Shown: positions 17,468 through 27,173 of the stretch, one piece after another | Layout: every line of letters begins with the position of its first letter | Position numbering within the stretch: position 1 is the stretch's first letter | DNA from: Acidobacteriota bacterium | GTDB taxonomy: Bacteria > Acidobacteriota > Terriglobia > Bryobacterales > Bryobacteraceae | NCBI GenBank assembly: GCA_026393985.1 | Contig: JAPKZB010000086.1 | Coordinates: 1 to 64,000 of the forward strand | Reading direction: 5' to 3' | DNA length: 64,000 nucleotides | The notes under the pieces: model-generated | What the model saw: the letters and a program-made list of their open reading frames with translations, nothing else | Databases searched by the model: none | What the model was told of the DNA's origin: nothing | Made by a program: the position numbers and the translations under genes

Positions 17468-18927
17468 ATCAGTTTTTCGGCGATGCGCGCCGAACTGAGC
17501 ACGCCGGGCACGCCCGCACCAGGATGGGTGCCGGCGCCGACGAAGAACAGATTCCTGACGTCCTCGCTTTCGTTGTGCGGCCGGAACCAGGCCGACTGCG
17601 TGAAGATGGGCTCGAAGGAGAAGCCGGAACCGCGGTAGGTGTTCAGCGTGGTCTCGAAATCAAGCGGGGTGAAGCAGCGCTCGGTCACGAGGCGGGAGGA
17701 GAGACCCGGAAGGTAATGGTCCTCCATGTACTTCATGACGCGGTCGCGGAAGGGCTTGGCTTGCTTGGTCCAGTCGATGCCCGAGAGCTGATTGGGCACC
17801 GGGATAAGCGCGTAGAAGCAGTCATGGCCGGGAGGGGCCATGGTGGGGTCGGTCTTCGAGGGGCGGTGGAGATAGATGGAGAAGTCCTCGCCAAGCAACT
17901 TCTTATTGAAGATGTCGTCGAGCAGCTCTTCGTAGCGGCGACCGAGCAGGATGGTGTGGTGCTCGATGTTCTCGTAGACGCCCTTGGTGCCGAAGTAGAT
18001 GACGAACAGGCCCATCGAGTACTTCATGCCGTCGAGCTTCTTGTCGGTCCACTTGGCGCGGGACTTTGCGGGCAACATCTTACGGTAGGTGTTGGCGACG
18101 TCGGCGTTTGAGACGACTGCATCGGCGGTGTGCATCTGGCCGACGTCGGTATCGATGCCGGCGGCGACGCCGCCGCGGGTGAGAATGCTGCGGACCGGGG
18201 TATTGAGATGGATCTGGCCCCCGAGTTCGACGAAGAGCTTGCCGAGTGCGGCGACGACGGCGCCGGTGCCGCCCATGGCGTAGTGGACGCCCCATTCCCG
18301 CTCAAGGTGATGGATGAGGGCGTAGATGGAGGTGGTCTGGAAGGGATTGCCGCCGACCAGCAGGGGATGGAAACTGAAGACGCGCTGCAGCAGCGGGTCT
18401 TTGATGTAGCCCTTGACGAACTGGAAGACGGTCTTGTGGCTCTGCAGGCGGATCAGGTCCGGCGCGATCTTGACCATGTCCATGAAGTTCAGGAAGGGCA
18501 CGTCGGAGAGCTCGACGAAGCCCTTTTGGAAGATGGCTTTCGCTTGGCGGATCATCTCCTGGTAGCCGGCAACGTCGCCGGGGGAGAAAGCCTGGATCTT
18601 GCGGATGGTTTCGGTTTCGTCGGCGTTGTAGGAGAAGCTGCGGCCGTCGTGGAACTCGATGTTGTAGAAGGGGTTGACCGGAACGATATTGACGTAGTCT
18701 TTGATATCGCGCCCGGCGCCAGAGAACAGCTCTTCGAGCATGAAGGGGGCGGTGATGACGGTGGGGCCGGCGTCGAAGGTGAAGCCGTCCTGCTCGTAGA
18801 CATACGCCCGGCCGCCGAGCTTATCGCGGGCTTCGAACAGTTCCACTTGAAAGCCGCGGGACTGCAGGCGCACGGCCGTACCGAGGCCGCCGAAACCGCT
18901 GCCAATGACAATGACTTTTTTAGGCAA
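17443..18927 (-). CDS. crtI: Phytoene desaturase
   Basis: This 494-residue FAD-dependent desaturase has the Rossmann start VIVIGSGFGGLGTAVRLQ, then EARDKLGGRAYVYEQDGFTFDAGPT, and the typical C-terminus NLFFVGAGTHPGAGVPGVLSSA. It introduces conjugated double bonds into phytoene, towards neurosporene or lycopene. The start is TTG and overlaps the crtE stop by 8 nt. No lycopene cyclase is visible in the operon, so an acyclic product is expected unless a cyclase is encoded elsewhere. Confidence 0.95.
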   Translation of the reverse strand: MPKKVIVIGSGFGGLGTAVRLQSRGFQVELFEARDKLGGRAYVYEQDGFTFDAGPTVITAPFMLEELFSGAGRDIKDYVNIVPVNPFYNIEFHDGRSFSYNADETETIRKIQAFSPGDVAGYQEMIRQAKAIFQKGFVELSDVPFLNFMDMVKIAPDLIRLQSHKTVFQFVKGYIKDPLLQRVFSFHPLLVGGNPFQTTSIYALIHHLEREWGVHYAMGGTGAVVAALGKLFVELGGQIHLNTPVRSILTRGGVAAGIDTDVGQMHTADAVVSNADVANTYRKMLPAKSRAKWTDKKLDGMKYSMGLFVIYFGTKGVYENIEHHTILLGRRYEELLDDIFNKKLLGEDFSIYLHRPSKTDPTMAPPGHDCFYALIPVPNQLSGIDWTKQAKPFRDRVMKYMEDHYLPGLSSRLVTERCFTPLDFETTLNTYRGSGFSFEPIFTQSAWFRPHNESEDVRNLFFVGAGTHPGAGVPGVLSSARIAEKLICERFPNS

Positions 18928-19726
18928 TCGACTTGTTTTCCAGATAATCGAGCATTTCGTGGATCGCGGCGGCTTTGGCGCCGAAGGGGTGGAGCAGGGA
19001 GCGCGTGTGCGCCAACTGCTGCTCGAACTCGGCGCGCGAGGACGCGTGGCCGTCGTTGACGTCGTCCATCAACTGATAACAGACGCCGAATTCGTGGCCG
19101 AAGTGACTGAGCTGGTGGCGTTGCGGCTCGTCGAAGGGCGAGCCGAGGAGCCCGGCGTAGGCGGCGAGCTGGAACAGCGGCGCGGTCTTCAGTTCGGCCA
19201 GGCGGCGGGAGGAGGCGCCGGGGGTGGCGAGGTCCATCGCCTGGCCGCCGACGAGCGAGTTGCAGTCGAGAACGCGCAGCAATTTCTGCTGGAAGCAGCT
19301 CAGGTGTTCGGCCTCGGCGGGGCAGGTGACGCCTTCGGTGGCATGGCGGGCGGCCAGGGCCACGAGGCTGAAGGCGGCGAGCAGGGCGGTCGCTTCGCCG
19401 AACTGGCGGTGGACCGTGGGTTGGCCGCGGCGCATCATTTCGTCGTCCATGCAAGGGAGGTCGTCGACGATGAGCGAGGCGCAGTGGAAGAGTTCGATGG
19501 CGACGGCGCCGCGGGTGACAAGCTGGACGTCAGCCTTGGCGAGGCGACCGATGCGCAGGGCGAGAACGGGACGCAGCCGCTGCCCGCCATTGAGGACCGC
19601 AAAACGCATGGCAGAGGCTACGGGATTAGGGCCGGAGGTGGAGTGGCCACGGAGGATGGATTCGAGAGCGTCATCGACGAAGTTGCGGTCGGCGACGAGA
19701 GTTGGCACAGCTGCCGAGCTCATCAT
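18920..19726 (-). CDS. crtE: Geranylgeranyl (polyprenyl) diphosphate synthase
   Basis: This 268-residue prenyltransferase has GGQRLRPVLAL (47-57), the first Asp-rich motif VDDLPCMDDE (87-96, the DDx4D form) and the second in YQLMDDVND. It makes the C20 precursor for crtB. It is the first gene of the minus-strand operon, with CGGAG 4-7 nt upstream of two adjacent ATGs (19726 and 19723). The 71-bp gap to the divergent isomerase gene must hold both promoters. Confidence 0.92.
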   Translation of the reverse strand: MMSSAAVPTLVADRNFVDDALESILRGHSTSGPNPVASAMRFAVLNGGQRLRPVLALRIGRLAKADVQLVTRGAVAIELFHCASLIVDDLPCMDDEMMRRGQPTVHRQFGEATALLAAFSLVALAARHATEGVTCPAEAEHLSCFQQKLLRVLDCNSLVGGQAMDLATPGASSRRLAELKTAPLFQLAAYAGLLGSPFDEPQRHQLSHFGHEFGVCYQLMDDVNDGHASSRAEFEQQLAHTRSLLHPFGAKAAAIHEMLDYLENKSIA

Positions 19727-19797
19727 GATACTCCGTGAGATGATTGAGTCACGCTTACCGTTGTACCTTATTTTGGGAGCGCAAGCGGGAGGGAACC

Positions 19798-20655
19798 ATG
19801 CGGAAGATAACTATTAGTTTGTCACCTGGATCGATTGGAGTAAAGGCGACGCAGGAGCAGGCGATTGAGTTTGCTCATTATTATGGGTTTGAGGCGGTGG
19901 AGCCGTATGGGGAGCCGATGGCGGCGATGGAGCCGGCGCAGATCCGGGAGTTGGCGGCCGGGGTGCGGGCCAAGCGGCTGGTTTGGGGGGCGGCGGGGCT
20001 GACGGTGGAGTACCGGAAAGACCAGGCGACGTTCGAGGCGGGGATGGCGCGGTTTCCGGCCGTGGCCAAGGCGCTGGCGACGGCGGGGGTGACGCGGGTT
20101 TCGACGTGGCTGATGGCGGCGAGCGACGAGTTGACCTACCTGCAGAACATGCGGCAGCATGCGGCGCGGCTGCGGGCGATTGCGCAGGTTTGCAAAGACA
20201 ACGGCCAGCGGTTCGGGTTGGAGTACGTTGGGCCGAAGACGCTGTGGACGTCGCGGCGGTATCCGTTCATCCACACCATGGCGGAGGCCAAGGATCTGAT
20301 TGCCGAGATTGGGACGGGCAACGTGGGGTTCGTGCTCGACTCCTGGCACTGGCAGATGGCCGGGGAGGGCGCGGCGGAGTTGAAGACGCTGCGGAATGAA
20401 GACATTGTCTCGATCGACCTGAACGACGCGCCGGCGGGCGTGCCGGCCGATCAGCAGATTGACTCGAAGCGCGAGTTGCCGCTGGCGACCGGCGTTTTGG
20501 ATGTGAAGACGTTCTTAAATACGCTCAACGGGTTGGGTTGCGATGCGCCGGCGCGGTGTGAACCATTCAACGCGGCGCTGCGGGCGTTGCCACCGGAACA
20601 GGCCCTGGCGAAGGTGGCCGATGCGATGAAGCGGGCGATGGCGTTAATTGGCTGA
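19798..20655 (+). CDS. Xylose isomerase-like TIM-barrel sugar isomerase/epimerase
   Basis: This 285-residue protein matches the sugar phosphate isomerase/epimerase (AP endonuclease 2-like) superfamily. Candidate metal ligands are the Glu in RFGLEYVGP, the Asp/His pair in FVLDSWHWQ and the Asp in SIDLNDAP, with a final Glu in ARCEPF. A strong GGGAGGG just before the ATG at 19798 supports this start; an in-frame ATG at 19744 lacks one. It stands alone, divergent from crtE and upstream of the riboswitch. The substrate is unknown. Confidence 0.85.
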   Translation: MRKITISLSPGSIGVKATQEQAIEFAHYYGFEAVEPYGEPMAAMEPAQIRELAAGVRAKRLVWGAAGLTVEYRKDQATFEAGMARFPAVAKALATAGVTRVSTWLMAASDELTYLQNMRQHAARLRAIAQVCKDNGQRFGLEYVGPKTLWTSRRYPFIHTMAEAKDLIAEIGTGNVGFVLDSWHWQMAGEGAAELKTLRNEDIVSIDLNDAPAGVPADQQIDSKRELPLATGVLDVKTFLNTLNGLGCDAPARCEPFNAALRALPPEQALAKVADAMKRAMALIG

Positions 20656-20702
20656 TTCGGTTGCAACCAGCGGCAGAGTCCGCGCATCTGATGGAGTGAA
20701 CA

Positions 20703-20800
20703 CGAAAGGGGAGTAGATCGCTCCCCCGGTCTATCGTCAGGACGGCGTGAGAGCGCCCGGTAGGCCGGCGCACCGGAAACGGTGTGGATCAAGACCTTTT
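20703..20800 (+). promoter_or_regulatory. yybP-ykoY manganese riboswitch aptamer
   Basis: The RNA reads as the yybP-ykoY class: AAAGGGGAGUAG at the 5' side, a short helix (GAUCG/CGGUC), the loop signature AUCGUCA, a GC hairpin ending GCGCCCGG, a CACCG-GAAA-CGGUG hairpin, and the closing AUCAAGACCUUU that pairs with the start. These match the conserved metal-site loops known from Mn2+-sensing members. It lies in the 215-bp gap before htpX. Confidence 0.88.
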
Positions 20801-20856
20801 GTGTCAGCCGTGGGGAGGGAATTCCTTGCCGACGGCTGGCACAAGAGGTTTTTTGT
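20799..20856 (+). terminator. Intrinsic terminator, expression platform of the riboswitch
   Basis: Bases 20799-20811 pair with 20832-20844 (13 bp, one G-T), followed by a run of six T at 20849-20854. The left arm begins inside the 3' strand of the aptamer's closing helix, so ligand-stabilised aptamer and terminator partly exclude each other. This predicts that metal binding permits read-through into htpX (an ON switch). Confidence 0.75.
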
Positions 20857-20870
20857 ATTGTGGAGGAAGC

Positions 20871-21722
20871 ATGAACACAGTTAAGACATACATGTTGCTG
20901 GCGGCGCTGACGGCGCTGCTGATTGGGGTGGGCAGCGCGATTGGCGGCCGGAGCGGGCTGATTATGGCCCTGGGGATGGCCGTCGTGATGAACTTCGTGT
21001 CGTACTGGTGGTCGGACACGATTGTGCTGAAGATGCACCATGCCGAGGAGATACAGCCCGGTGATGGCCGCGAGTTGTACGCGATGACGCAGGGCTTGGC
21101 GCAGAAGGCGGGGATCCCGATGCCGAAGCTGTATCTGATTCCCGACGATTCGCCGAACGCGTTTGCGACCGGGCGGAACCCGAGCAAGGGGACCGTGGCG
21201 GTGACCGAAGGTCTGCTGCGGGCGCTGAACCGGGACGAGATTGCCGGGGTGATTGCGCACGAGCTGGCGCACATCGCGCACCGGGATACGCTGGTGATGA
21301 CGGTGTCGGCGACGATTGCCGGCGCCATCAGTTCGCTGGGGCAGATGGCGATGTGGGCGTCGATGTTCGGCGGCAGCCGGCACGACGATGAGGAGGGCGG
21401 CAGCCCGATTGGCGGGTTGGTGGCGATGATTGTCGCGCCGATCGCGGCGGCGTTGATCCAGATGGCGATTTCGCGGTCGCGGGAGTTCATGGCCGACCGG
21501 GACGCGGCGGTCTACACGGGCCAGCCGATGGCGCTGGCGAGCGCGCTGCGGAAGATCGAGGGTTGGTCGCAGCGGATTCCGTCGACCGAGGGTTCGCCGG
21601 CGATGGCCCACATGTACATCTCGAACCCGTTTAGCGGGGGAGGTCTGGCGAAGCTGTTCTCGACCCATCCGCCGACGGCGGAGCGGGTGGCGGCGCTCGA
21701 AGCGATGACGCTGGGCCGCTAG
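20871..21722 (+). CDS. htpX: HtpX-type M48 membrane zinc metalloprotease
   Basis: This 283-residue inner-membrane protease has two N-terminal hydrophobic segments (about 8-45), the zinc motif HELAH (H130, E131, H134) and the third ligand E205 in SREFMADRDA. A further hydrophobic stretch lies at 142-200. HtpX takes part in quality control of membrane proteins. GGAGGA precedes the ATG by 5 nt. It is controlled by the upstream Mn-type riboswitch and terminator. Its stop shares CTAG with the convergent sigma factor gene. Confidence 0.93.
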   Translation: MNTVKTYMLLAALTALLIGVGSAIGGRSGLIMALGMAVVMNFVSYWWSDTIVLKMHHAEEIQPGDGRELYAMTQGLAQKAGIPMPKLYLIPDDSPNAFATGRNPSKGTVAVTEGLLRALNRDEIAGVIAHELAHIAHRDTLVMTVSATIAGAISSLGQMAMWASMFGGSRHDDEEGGSPIGGLVAMIVAPIAAALIQMAISRSREFMADRDAAVYTGQPMALASALRKIEGWSQRIPSTEGSPAMAHMYISNPFSGGGLAKLFSTHPPTAERVAALEAMTLGR

Positions 21723-22270
21723 GCGGTCTGGCGCGCGAGCAGGTGGCGGCGGAGCATGGCCCGGCCGCGGTGGAGGCGCTGTTTGGTGGCGTCTTCGCTG
21801 AGGCCGAGCAGCTCAGCCGTTTCGTTGGTGGACATCTCTTCGCGGTCGCGGAGCAGGAGCACGGCGCGGTAGGAGTCGGGGATGAGGCGGAGGGCGGCTT
21901 CGAGTTCGGCGGTGATCTCGTGCTGGAGTAGCCGGGTTTCGGGATCGGGGTCGGGGGCCGTGAGGGGGAGATCGTCGGCGGGGATTTCGGCGGCGGGGGC
22001 GAAGACGCTTTTGCGGCGCCTCATGAGGCAGCAGTTGCGGGCGATCGAGAACATCCAGGGCTTGATGCGCTGGGGGTCCTGCAACTGGCGCCAGTTCTGG
22101 GAGACCTTGAGGAGGGTGTCCTGGGCGACCTCTTCGGCGTCCTCGCGCTGGCCGCACATGAGCCAGGTGTATTGAAAGACTTTGCGCTGGATGGTTTCAA
22201 GCAGCGGCGCCAAGGCCGATTCGTCGCCGGCGAGGAGGCGTTGGGTGAGTTCGACTTCGGTTGCGCGCAC
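21719..22270 (-). CDS. ECF-type RNA polymerase sigma factor
   Basis: This 183-residue protein has sigma region 2 (DAEEVAQDTLLKVSQNW, IKPWMFSIARNCCLMRRR) and region 4 (LRLIPDSYRAVLLLRDREEMS, LSEDATKQRLHRGRAMLRR), separated by a short acidic linker. The start is GTG, 6 nt after the OsmC gene, so they are likely one transcript. No anti-sigma factor or zinc-binding domain is seen nearby. The regulon is unknown. Confidence 0.9.
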   Translation of the reverse strand: MRATEVELTQRLLAGDESALAPLLETIQRKVFQYTWLMCGQREDAEEVAQDTLLKVSQNWRQLQDPQRIKPWMFSIARNCCLMRRRKSVFAPAAEIPADDLPLTAPDPDPETRLLQHEITAELEAALRLIPDSYRAVLLLRDREEMSTNETAELLGLSEDATKQRLHRGRAMLRRHLLARQTA

Positions 22271-22276
22271 CGAATG

Positions 22277-22687
22277 TTATGGTAGCGCGGCGGCGAGGGT
22301 TTCGACGGTCAACTCGATGGTGGGGGTGAGGAGCAGGGTGTTTTTGACGAGGCACTTTTCGGCGGTGCGGCGGGCTCCTTCGAGGTGGGCGGGGTCGGTG
22401 ACTTCGGGGATGACGACGCGGATGGTGAAGCGGCCGAGGCGGGCGGGGGCGGTGGCTTTTTCGGCGTCGACGAAGACCTCCATGCCTTGCGCGGGCTGCT
22501 GGTTGCGGCGGAGGTAGTCGGCGGCGTAGTACATGGCGCAGGTGCCGAGGGAGGCGAGGAGGAGTTCGGGGGGCGTCATGCCTTCGTCGGTGCCGTGGTT
22601 GTCGAGGGGTTGATCGATGATGATCTGGTGGCCGCGGGTTTCGGCGACGCAGCGGGTGTCGGTTTCATAAGTCACTTTGCAGGTCAT
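22277..22687 (-). CDS. OsmC/Ohr family peroxiredoxin-like protein
   Basis: This 136-residue protein belongs to the OsmC family, which reduces organic hydroperoxides with two conserved cysteines; these appear in LGTCAMYYA and EKCLVKNTL. The central [13 protein letters not shown] is diagnostic. It is followed 6 nt later by the ECF sigma factor gene and diverges from the PSD1 gene. OsmC-like rather than Ohr is favoured by sequence style, but the split is not certain. Confidence 0.88.
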   Translation of the reverse strand: MTCKVTYETDTRCVAETRGHQIIIDQPLDNHGTDEGMTPPELLLASLGTCAMYYAADYLRRNQQPAQGMEVFVDAEKATAPARLGRFTIRVVIPEVTDPAHLEGARRTAEKCLVKNTLLLTPTIELTVETLAAALP

Positions 22688-22752
22688 AACTCACACGATG
22701 CAAGTAACGGGGCTTTCGTGACAAGGGAAAAGTTGCGATAGTCTTTAGGGTG

Positions 22753-25482
22753 ATGCGGCTCCTTCTGGTTGGCTTCGTTTCGTCACTGGCGTTTGGCGCG
22801 CCCCCGTTTGAGAGCGACGTGCTGCCGATTTTCAAGGCCAAATGTCTGGCCTGCCACGGCGCGGGGGCGGCGCAGGGGAAGCTGGATTTGCGGACGCCGG
22901 AGGCGGTGCTGCGGGGCGGGGAATCGGGGCCGGTGGTGCAGCCGGGGATGGCGGCCAAGAGCCTGTTGATGGACAAGATTGTGACCGGGCAGATGCCGCC
23001 GGGCAAGAACAAGATGACCGCGGCGGAGATGGACCAGGTGCGGGCGTGGATCGATAAGGGCCTCGAAGCGCCGGCGACGGTGGCGGCGGTGAGCGAGCAC
23101 GAGGTGCGGGGAATTCTGCAGGCGCGGTGCGTGGTCTGCCACGGCGGCTTACAGAAGATGGGTGGCCTCGACCTGCGGACGGTGGCGAGCCGGCTTCGGG
23201 GCGGGAAGTCCGGTCCGGCGCTGGTACCGGGCAAGCCGGAGGAGAGTCTGCTTTACACGAAGATTGTGAAGGGACAGATGCCGCCGGAGAAGGAGTCGAA
23301 GGCGCTGGCTGTGGAGTTGCCGACGGACGCCGAGACGGCGAAGATCCGGGCTTGGATCGCGGCCGGGGCGCCGGAAGCCGAGCCGGTGACAAAGACGCCG
23401 GATGCGGTGGTGACGGCGCGGGACCGGGAGTTCTGGAGTTTGCGGCCGCCGGTGCGGCCGGCGGTGCCGGCGGGGGCGGCGCACCCGATTGACGCCTTTC
23501 TGCTGGCGAAGCTGCGGTCGAAGGGGATGGCTTTTAACAAGAAGGCTGACCGGCTGGCGTTGTTGCGGCGGGCGCAGCTGGATTTGACGGGGACGCCGCC
23601 GACGGTGGCGGAGGTGGACGCGTTTTTGAAGGATACGGCGCCGGGGGCGTACGAGCGGATGGTGGACCGGCTGCTGGCCTCGCCTAAGTACGGCGAGCGG
23701 TGGGGCCAGCACTGGCTCGACCTGGCCGGCTACGCCGATTCGGAGGGTTTCGGGCAGGATGATGGGGTGCGGCGGTTTGCGTGGCGCTACCGGGACTACG
23801 TGATCCGGTCGTTGAACGCGGATAAGCCGTATTCGCTGTTTTTGACCGAGCAGTTGGCGGGCGATGAGATGTCGGACGACTGGAAAAAGGCCAAGGGCGG
23901 GGTGGCGTCGGCGGAGACGCTGGACCGGCTGGCGGCGACGGGATTTTTGCGGACGGCGCCGGACCCGACGAATGCGGCCGAGCGGGGGCTGTTGAGTGAG
24001 CGGATGAATATTGTGGCTGAGGAGGTGGAGGTGCTGTCGTCGTCGGTGATGGGGCTGACGATGGGGTGCGCCCGGTGCCACAACCACAAATACGACCCGA
24101 TTCCACAGCGCGACTACTACCGGCTGAGCGCGATTCTGCAGGGGGCGTATGATCCCTACGAGTGGAAGACGCCGAGCAAGCGGGAGTTGGATCTGGCGCT
24201 CGAGAGCGAGCGGAAAGAGGTGGAGACGTTTAATGCCCCGCTCAAGGCGGAAGAGGCGAAGTTGAAGGAGTCGCTTGAGAAGGCGACGGCGCCGTACCGG
24301 GCCAAGGTGACCGAGAAGCTGAGTGATGCCGAACTGGCCAAGAAGTTTCCGGAGCTGGCGGCGGTGACGCGGCCGATTGACCAGGAGCTGCAGGCGGTGC
24401 GGCGGAAGATGAAGCCGAAGCCGCACGTGCGGGTGCTGGTGGACAACGAGGAGCCTTCGCAGGCGTTTCTGCTGCGGCGGGGCGACCCGGTGGGGTTTGC
24501 CGATCCGGTGGAGCCGGCGACGCCGATGCTGCTGGATATCCCTGGCTTGAAGCCTTATGAGGTGGAACGGCCGTTTGCGGGGACGAGCGGGCGGCGGCTG
24601 GCACTGGCCAAGTGGTTGACGCAGCCGAACCATCCGTTGACGAGCCGGGTGATGGTGAACCAGCTGTGGATGCGGCACTTCGGGCGGGGGATTGTTGCGA
24701 GCGTAGCGAATTTTGGGCGGTCCGGGGTGGCGCCGTCGCATCCGGAGCTGCTCGACTGGCTGGCGACGGAGTTTGTTGGGCGGGGCTGGAGCATGAAGCA
24801 GATGCACCGGCTGATGATGACCTCGGAGGCCTATCAGCAGAGTTCGGCGGTGGACCCGGCGGTGGTGGCCAAGGACCCGGAGAATGCGCTGGTGAGCCGG
24901 ATGCCACTGCGGCGGATGGACGCCGAGACGTTGTACGACTCGCTGTTGACGGCGGCGGGGCGGTTGGACGGGGCGGCATTTGGGCCGGCGTCGGAAGTGG
25001 AGGTGCGGCCGGATAAGGAAGTGATTGTGCAGCCGACCAAGGCGGGGCTGCGGCGGAGCGTGTACGTTCTGCACCGGCGGCAGACGCCGGTTTCGCTGCT
25101 GGACGCTTTTGACCTGCCGGCGATGACACCGAACTGTACGGAGCGGCGGCAATCGAACGTGGCGACGCAGGCGCTGCATTTGATGAACGGTTCGATGGCG
25201 TGGGAGTTGGCCAAGTACATGGCCGGGCGGGTGATTGACGAGGCGGACGGGGACCGGGAGCGGCAGGTGGAGCTGGTGTATCTGCGGGCGTACGGGCGGC
25301 GGCCGACGGCGGAGGAGAGCAGGACGGGGCGCGAGGCGATTGCGGCGTTCCGGGAGCAGTGGCCGGCGCGGCTGGCGGCGGATAACGGCGAGGCGCCGCG
25401 GGCGGCGACGGCGAGCTGGATGGCGCTGGCGAACTACTGCCACGCGATTTTGAACTCGGCCGAGTTCAGTTTTGTTGATTAA
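22753..25482 (+). CDS. Secreted PSD1 protein with two cytochrome-c motifs
   Basis: This 909-residue protein starts with a signal peptide ([17 protein letters not shown]; a GTG one codon earlier is also possible). Two PSCyt1-type haem motifs follow, CLACH near residue 33 and CVVCH near 127, each with the downstream GQMPP loop typical of the domain. Then come DUF1549 ([37 protein letters not shown]) and DUF1553 ([27 protein letters not shown]). A charged coiled-coil-like insert lies between them (about 475-560). It is followed 11 nt later by the DUF1501 gene. The haem domains suggest a redox role in the periplasm or at the surface. Confidence 0.92.
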   Translation: MRLLLVGFVSSLAFGAPPFESDVLPIFKAKCLACHGAGAAQGKLDLRTPEAVLRGGESGPVVQPGMAAKSLLMDKIVTGQMPPGKNKMTAAEMDQVRAWIDKGLEAPATVAAVSEHEVRGILQARCVVCHGGLQKMGGLDLRTVASRLRGGKSGPALVPGKPEESLLYTKIVKGQMPPEKESKALAVELPTDAETAKIRAWIAAGAPEAEPVTKTPDAVVTARDREFWSLRPPVRPAVPAGAAHPIDAFLLAKLRSKGMAFNKKADRLALLRRAQLDLTGTPPTVAEVDAFLKDTAPGAYERMVDRLLASPKYGERWGQHWLDLAGYADSEGFGQDDGVRRFAWRYRDYVIRSLNADKPYSLFLTEQLAGDEMSDDWKKAKGGVASAETLDRLAATGFLRTAPDPTNAAERGLLSERMNIVAEEVEVLSSSVMGLTMGCARCHNHKYDPIPQRDYYRLSAILQGAYDPYEWKTPSKRELDLALESERKEVETFNAPLKAEEAKLKESLEKATAPYRAKVTEKLSDAELAKKFPELAAVTRPIDQELQAVRRKMKPKPHVRVLVDNEEPSQAFLLRRGDPVGFADPVEPATPMLLDIPGLKPYEVERPFAGTSGRRLALAKWLTQPNHPLTSRVMVNQLWMRHFGRGIVASVANFGRSGVAPSHPELLDWLATEFVGRGWSMKQMHRLMMTSEAYQQSSAVDPAVVAKDPENALVSRMPLRRMDAETLYDSLLTAAGRLDGAAFGPASEVEVRPDKEVIVQPTKAGLRRSVYVLHRRQTPVSLLDAFDLPAMTPNCTERRQSNVATQALHLMNGSMAWELAKYMAGRVIDEADGDRERQVELVYLRAYGRRPTAEESRTGREAIAAFREQWPARLAADNGEAPRAATASWMALANYCHAILNSAEFSFVD

Positions 25483-25493
25483 GGAAACGGATC

Positions 25494-26900
25494 ATGAGTA
25501 CACGGCGGGATTTCTTTTCTTCGGTGGCCAACGGCCTGCACGGGGCGGCGCTGGCGGGGTTGCTGGGCCGGGACCTGTATGCCGGTTCGGCGGTTTACGA
25601 TTTGAAGCCAAAGGCGCCGCACGCGCCGGCCAAGGCCAAGGCGGTGATCCAACTGTTCATGAACGGGGGGCCGAGTCAGGTGGACCTGTTCGACCCGAAA
25701 CCGACGCTGCAGCGGCTGGCGGGTACGGCGCCGAGCCGGGAGCTGAGCTTTGCGATTTCGAACGGGGATAAACCGGGGGCGCTGATGCCTTCGCCGTTCG
25801 CCTTCCGGAAGGCGGGCAAGAGCGGGATGGATATCTCGGAGGTGCTGCCGCACCTGGCCGAGTGCGCCGATGAGATTGCCGTGATCCGGTCGATGTACGG
25901 GGAGCATGCCAACCATGAGCCGGCGCTGTTTTTGATGCACTCGGGACGGACGGTGGCGAGCCGGCCGGCGATTGGTTCCTGGGTGGCGTACGGTCTGGGG
26001 ACGGAGAATCAGAACCTGCCGGCGTATATCGTGCTGGACGATCCGAAGGGGCTGCCGATTAACGGCATCTCCAACTGGCAGTCGGCGTGGCTGCCGCCGA
26101 TTTATCAGGGGACGCGGTTCCGGACTGAGGGTCCGCCGGTGTTGAACCTGCAGCCGCGGGAGGAGATTCCAACGCCTTTGGTGGAAGCCGAGCGGGCGCT
26201 GCTGCGGAAGTTGGACGCGGCGCATTTACGGGCGCGGCCGCATCAGCCGGAGCTGGAGGCGCGGATTTCGAGCTACGAGCTGGCGGCGCGGATGCAGATG
26301 GCGGCTTCCGACGCGCTGGACGTAATGAAAGAGAGCGAGGCGACGCGGGAGGCCTACGGGTTGAACGACCCGCTGACGGCGTCCTACGGCAAGCGGTGTC
26401 TGATGGCGCGGCGGCTGGTGGAGCGTGGGGTGCGGTATGTGCAGCTCTACATTGAAGGTCAGATTTTTGACTCGCACGGGACGCTCGAGGCGAGTCTGCG
26501 GTATGCGTGCGGGAAGACGGACAAGCCGGTGGCGGCGCTGCTGCGGGATCTGAAGCAGCGGGGGCTGCTCGACGAGACGCTGGTGGTGTGGGGCGGGGAG
26601 TTTGGCCGGCTGCCGATGTCGCAGGGCGGAATTGGGAAAGAGGCAGGGCGGGACCACGGGCCGCATGGCTTTAGCGTGTGGATGGCGGGGGCCGGGGTGA
26701 AAGGCGGGACGGTGCATGGGGCGACGGACGAGATTGGCTTCAAGGCGGTGGAGAACCGGGTGAGCGTGCACGACTTCCACGCGACGATTCTCGACCGGCT
26801 GGGATTGAACTACCGGAAGCTCGTTTATGAGCGGCACGGGCTGCAGGAACGGTTGACGGACCAGTTCCCAGCGCGGGTGGTGACGGAGATTTTGAGTTAG
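25494..26900 (+). CDS. DUF1501 family protein, partner of the PSD1 protein
   Basis: This 468-residue DUF1501 protein begins MSTRRDFFSS, a Tat-type start, then IQLFMNGGPSQVDLFDPKP, GGEFGRLPMSQGGIGKEAGRDHGPH and a C-terminal HATILDRLGLNYRKL. It is co-transcribed with the upstream PSD1 gene, repeating the arrangement at 3397-6785. Its stop overlaps the stop of the convergent acylphosphatase gene by TTAG. Confidence 0.9.
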   Translation: MSTRRDFFSSVANGLHGAALAGLLGRDLYAGSAVYDLKPKAPHAPAKAKAVIQLFMNGGPSQVDLFDPKPTLQRLAGTAPSRELSFAISNGDKPGALMPSPFAFRKAGKSGMDISEVLPHLAECADEIAVIRSMYGEHANHEPALFLMHSGRTVASRPAIGSWVAYGLGTENQNLPAYIVLDDPKGLPINGISNWQSAWLPPIYQGTRFRTEGPPVLNLQPREEIPTPLVEAERALLRKLDAAHLRARPHQPELEARISSYELAARMQMAASDALDVMKESEATREAYGLNDPLTASYGKRCLMARRLVERGVRYVQLYIEGQIFDSHGTLEASLRYACGKTDKPVAALLRDLKQRGLLDETLVVWGGEFGRLPMSQGGIGKEAGRDHGPHGFSVWMAGAGVKGGTVHGATDEIGFKAVENRVSVHDFHATILDRLGLNYRKLVYERHGLQERLTDQFPARVVTEILS

Positions 26901-27169
26901 CTAATGGAAAAGCCGGGGGGCGCGCTCGCGGCGGGCTCCTCGTGGCATTCGACGCCGCGGACCTCGGCCCAGCGGGGGCCGCGGTGGAGGGCGCCTGCGA
27001 ACTCGTCGAGCCGGGCGGCGGAGCCCGCGGCGAGGGCTTCGACGCTACCGTCGTCGAGATTGCGGACCCAGCCGCGGAGGCCGAGGCGCACGGCTTCCCG
27101 TTGCGCGAAGGAGCGGTAGCCCACGCCCTGGACGCGACCACGGATCAGGTAGCGGCGGCAGAGGGTCAA
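26897..27169 (-). CDS. acyP: Acylphosphatase
   Basis: This 90-residue enzyme hydrolyses acyl-phosphates. The family signature is present: IRGRVQGVGYRSFAQ holds the catalytic Arg and the phosphate-binding loop, and LRGWVRNLDDGSVEAL holds the catalytic Asn. The best start is TTG at 27169, 4 nt after the pyrophosphatase stop; the longer open frame upstream lies within that gene. Co-transcription with the pyrophosphatase gene is likely. Confidence 0.88.
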   Translation of the reverse strand: MTLCRRYLIRGRVQGVGYRSFAQREAVRLGLRGWVRNLDDGSVEALAAGSAARLDEFAGALHRGPRWAEVRGVECHEEPAASAPPGFSIS

Positions 27170-27173
27170 GGGT

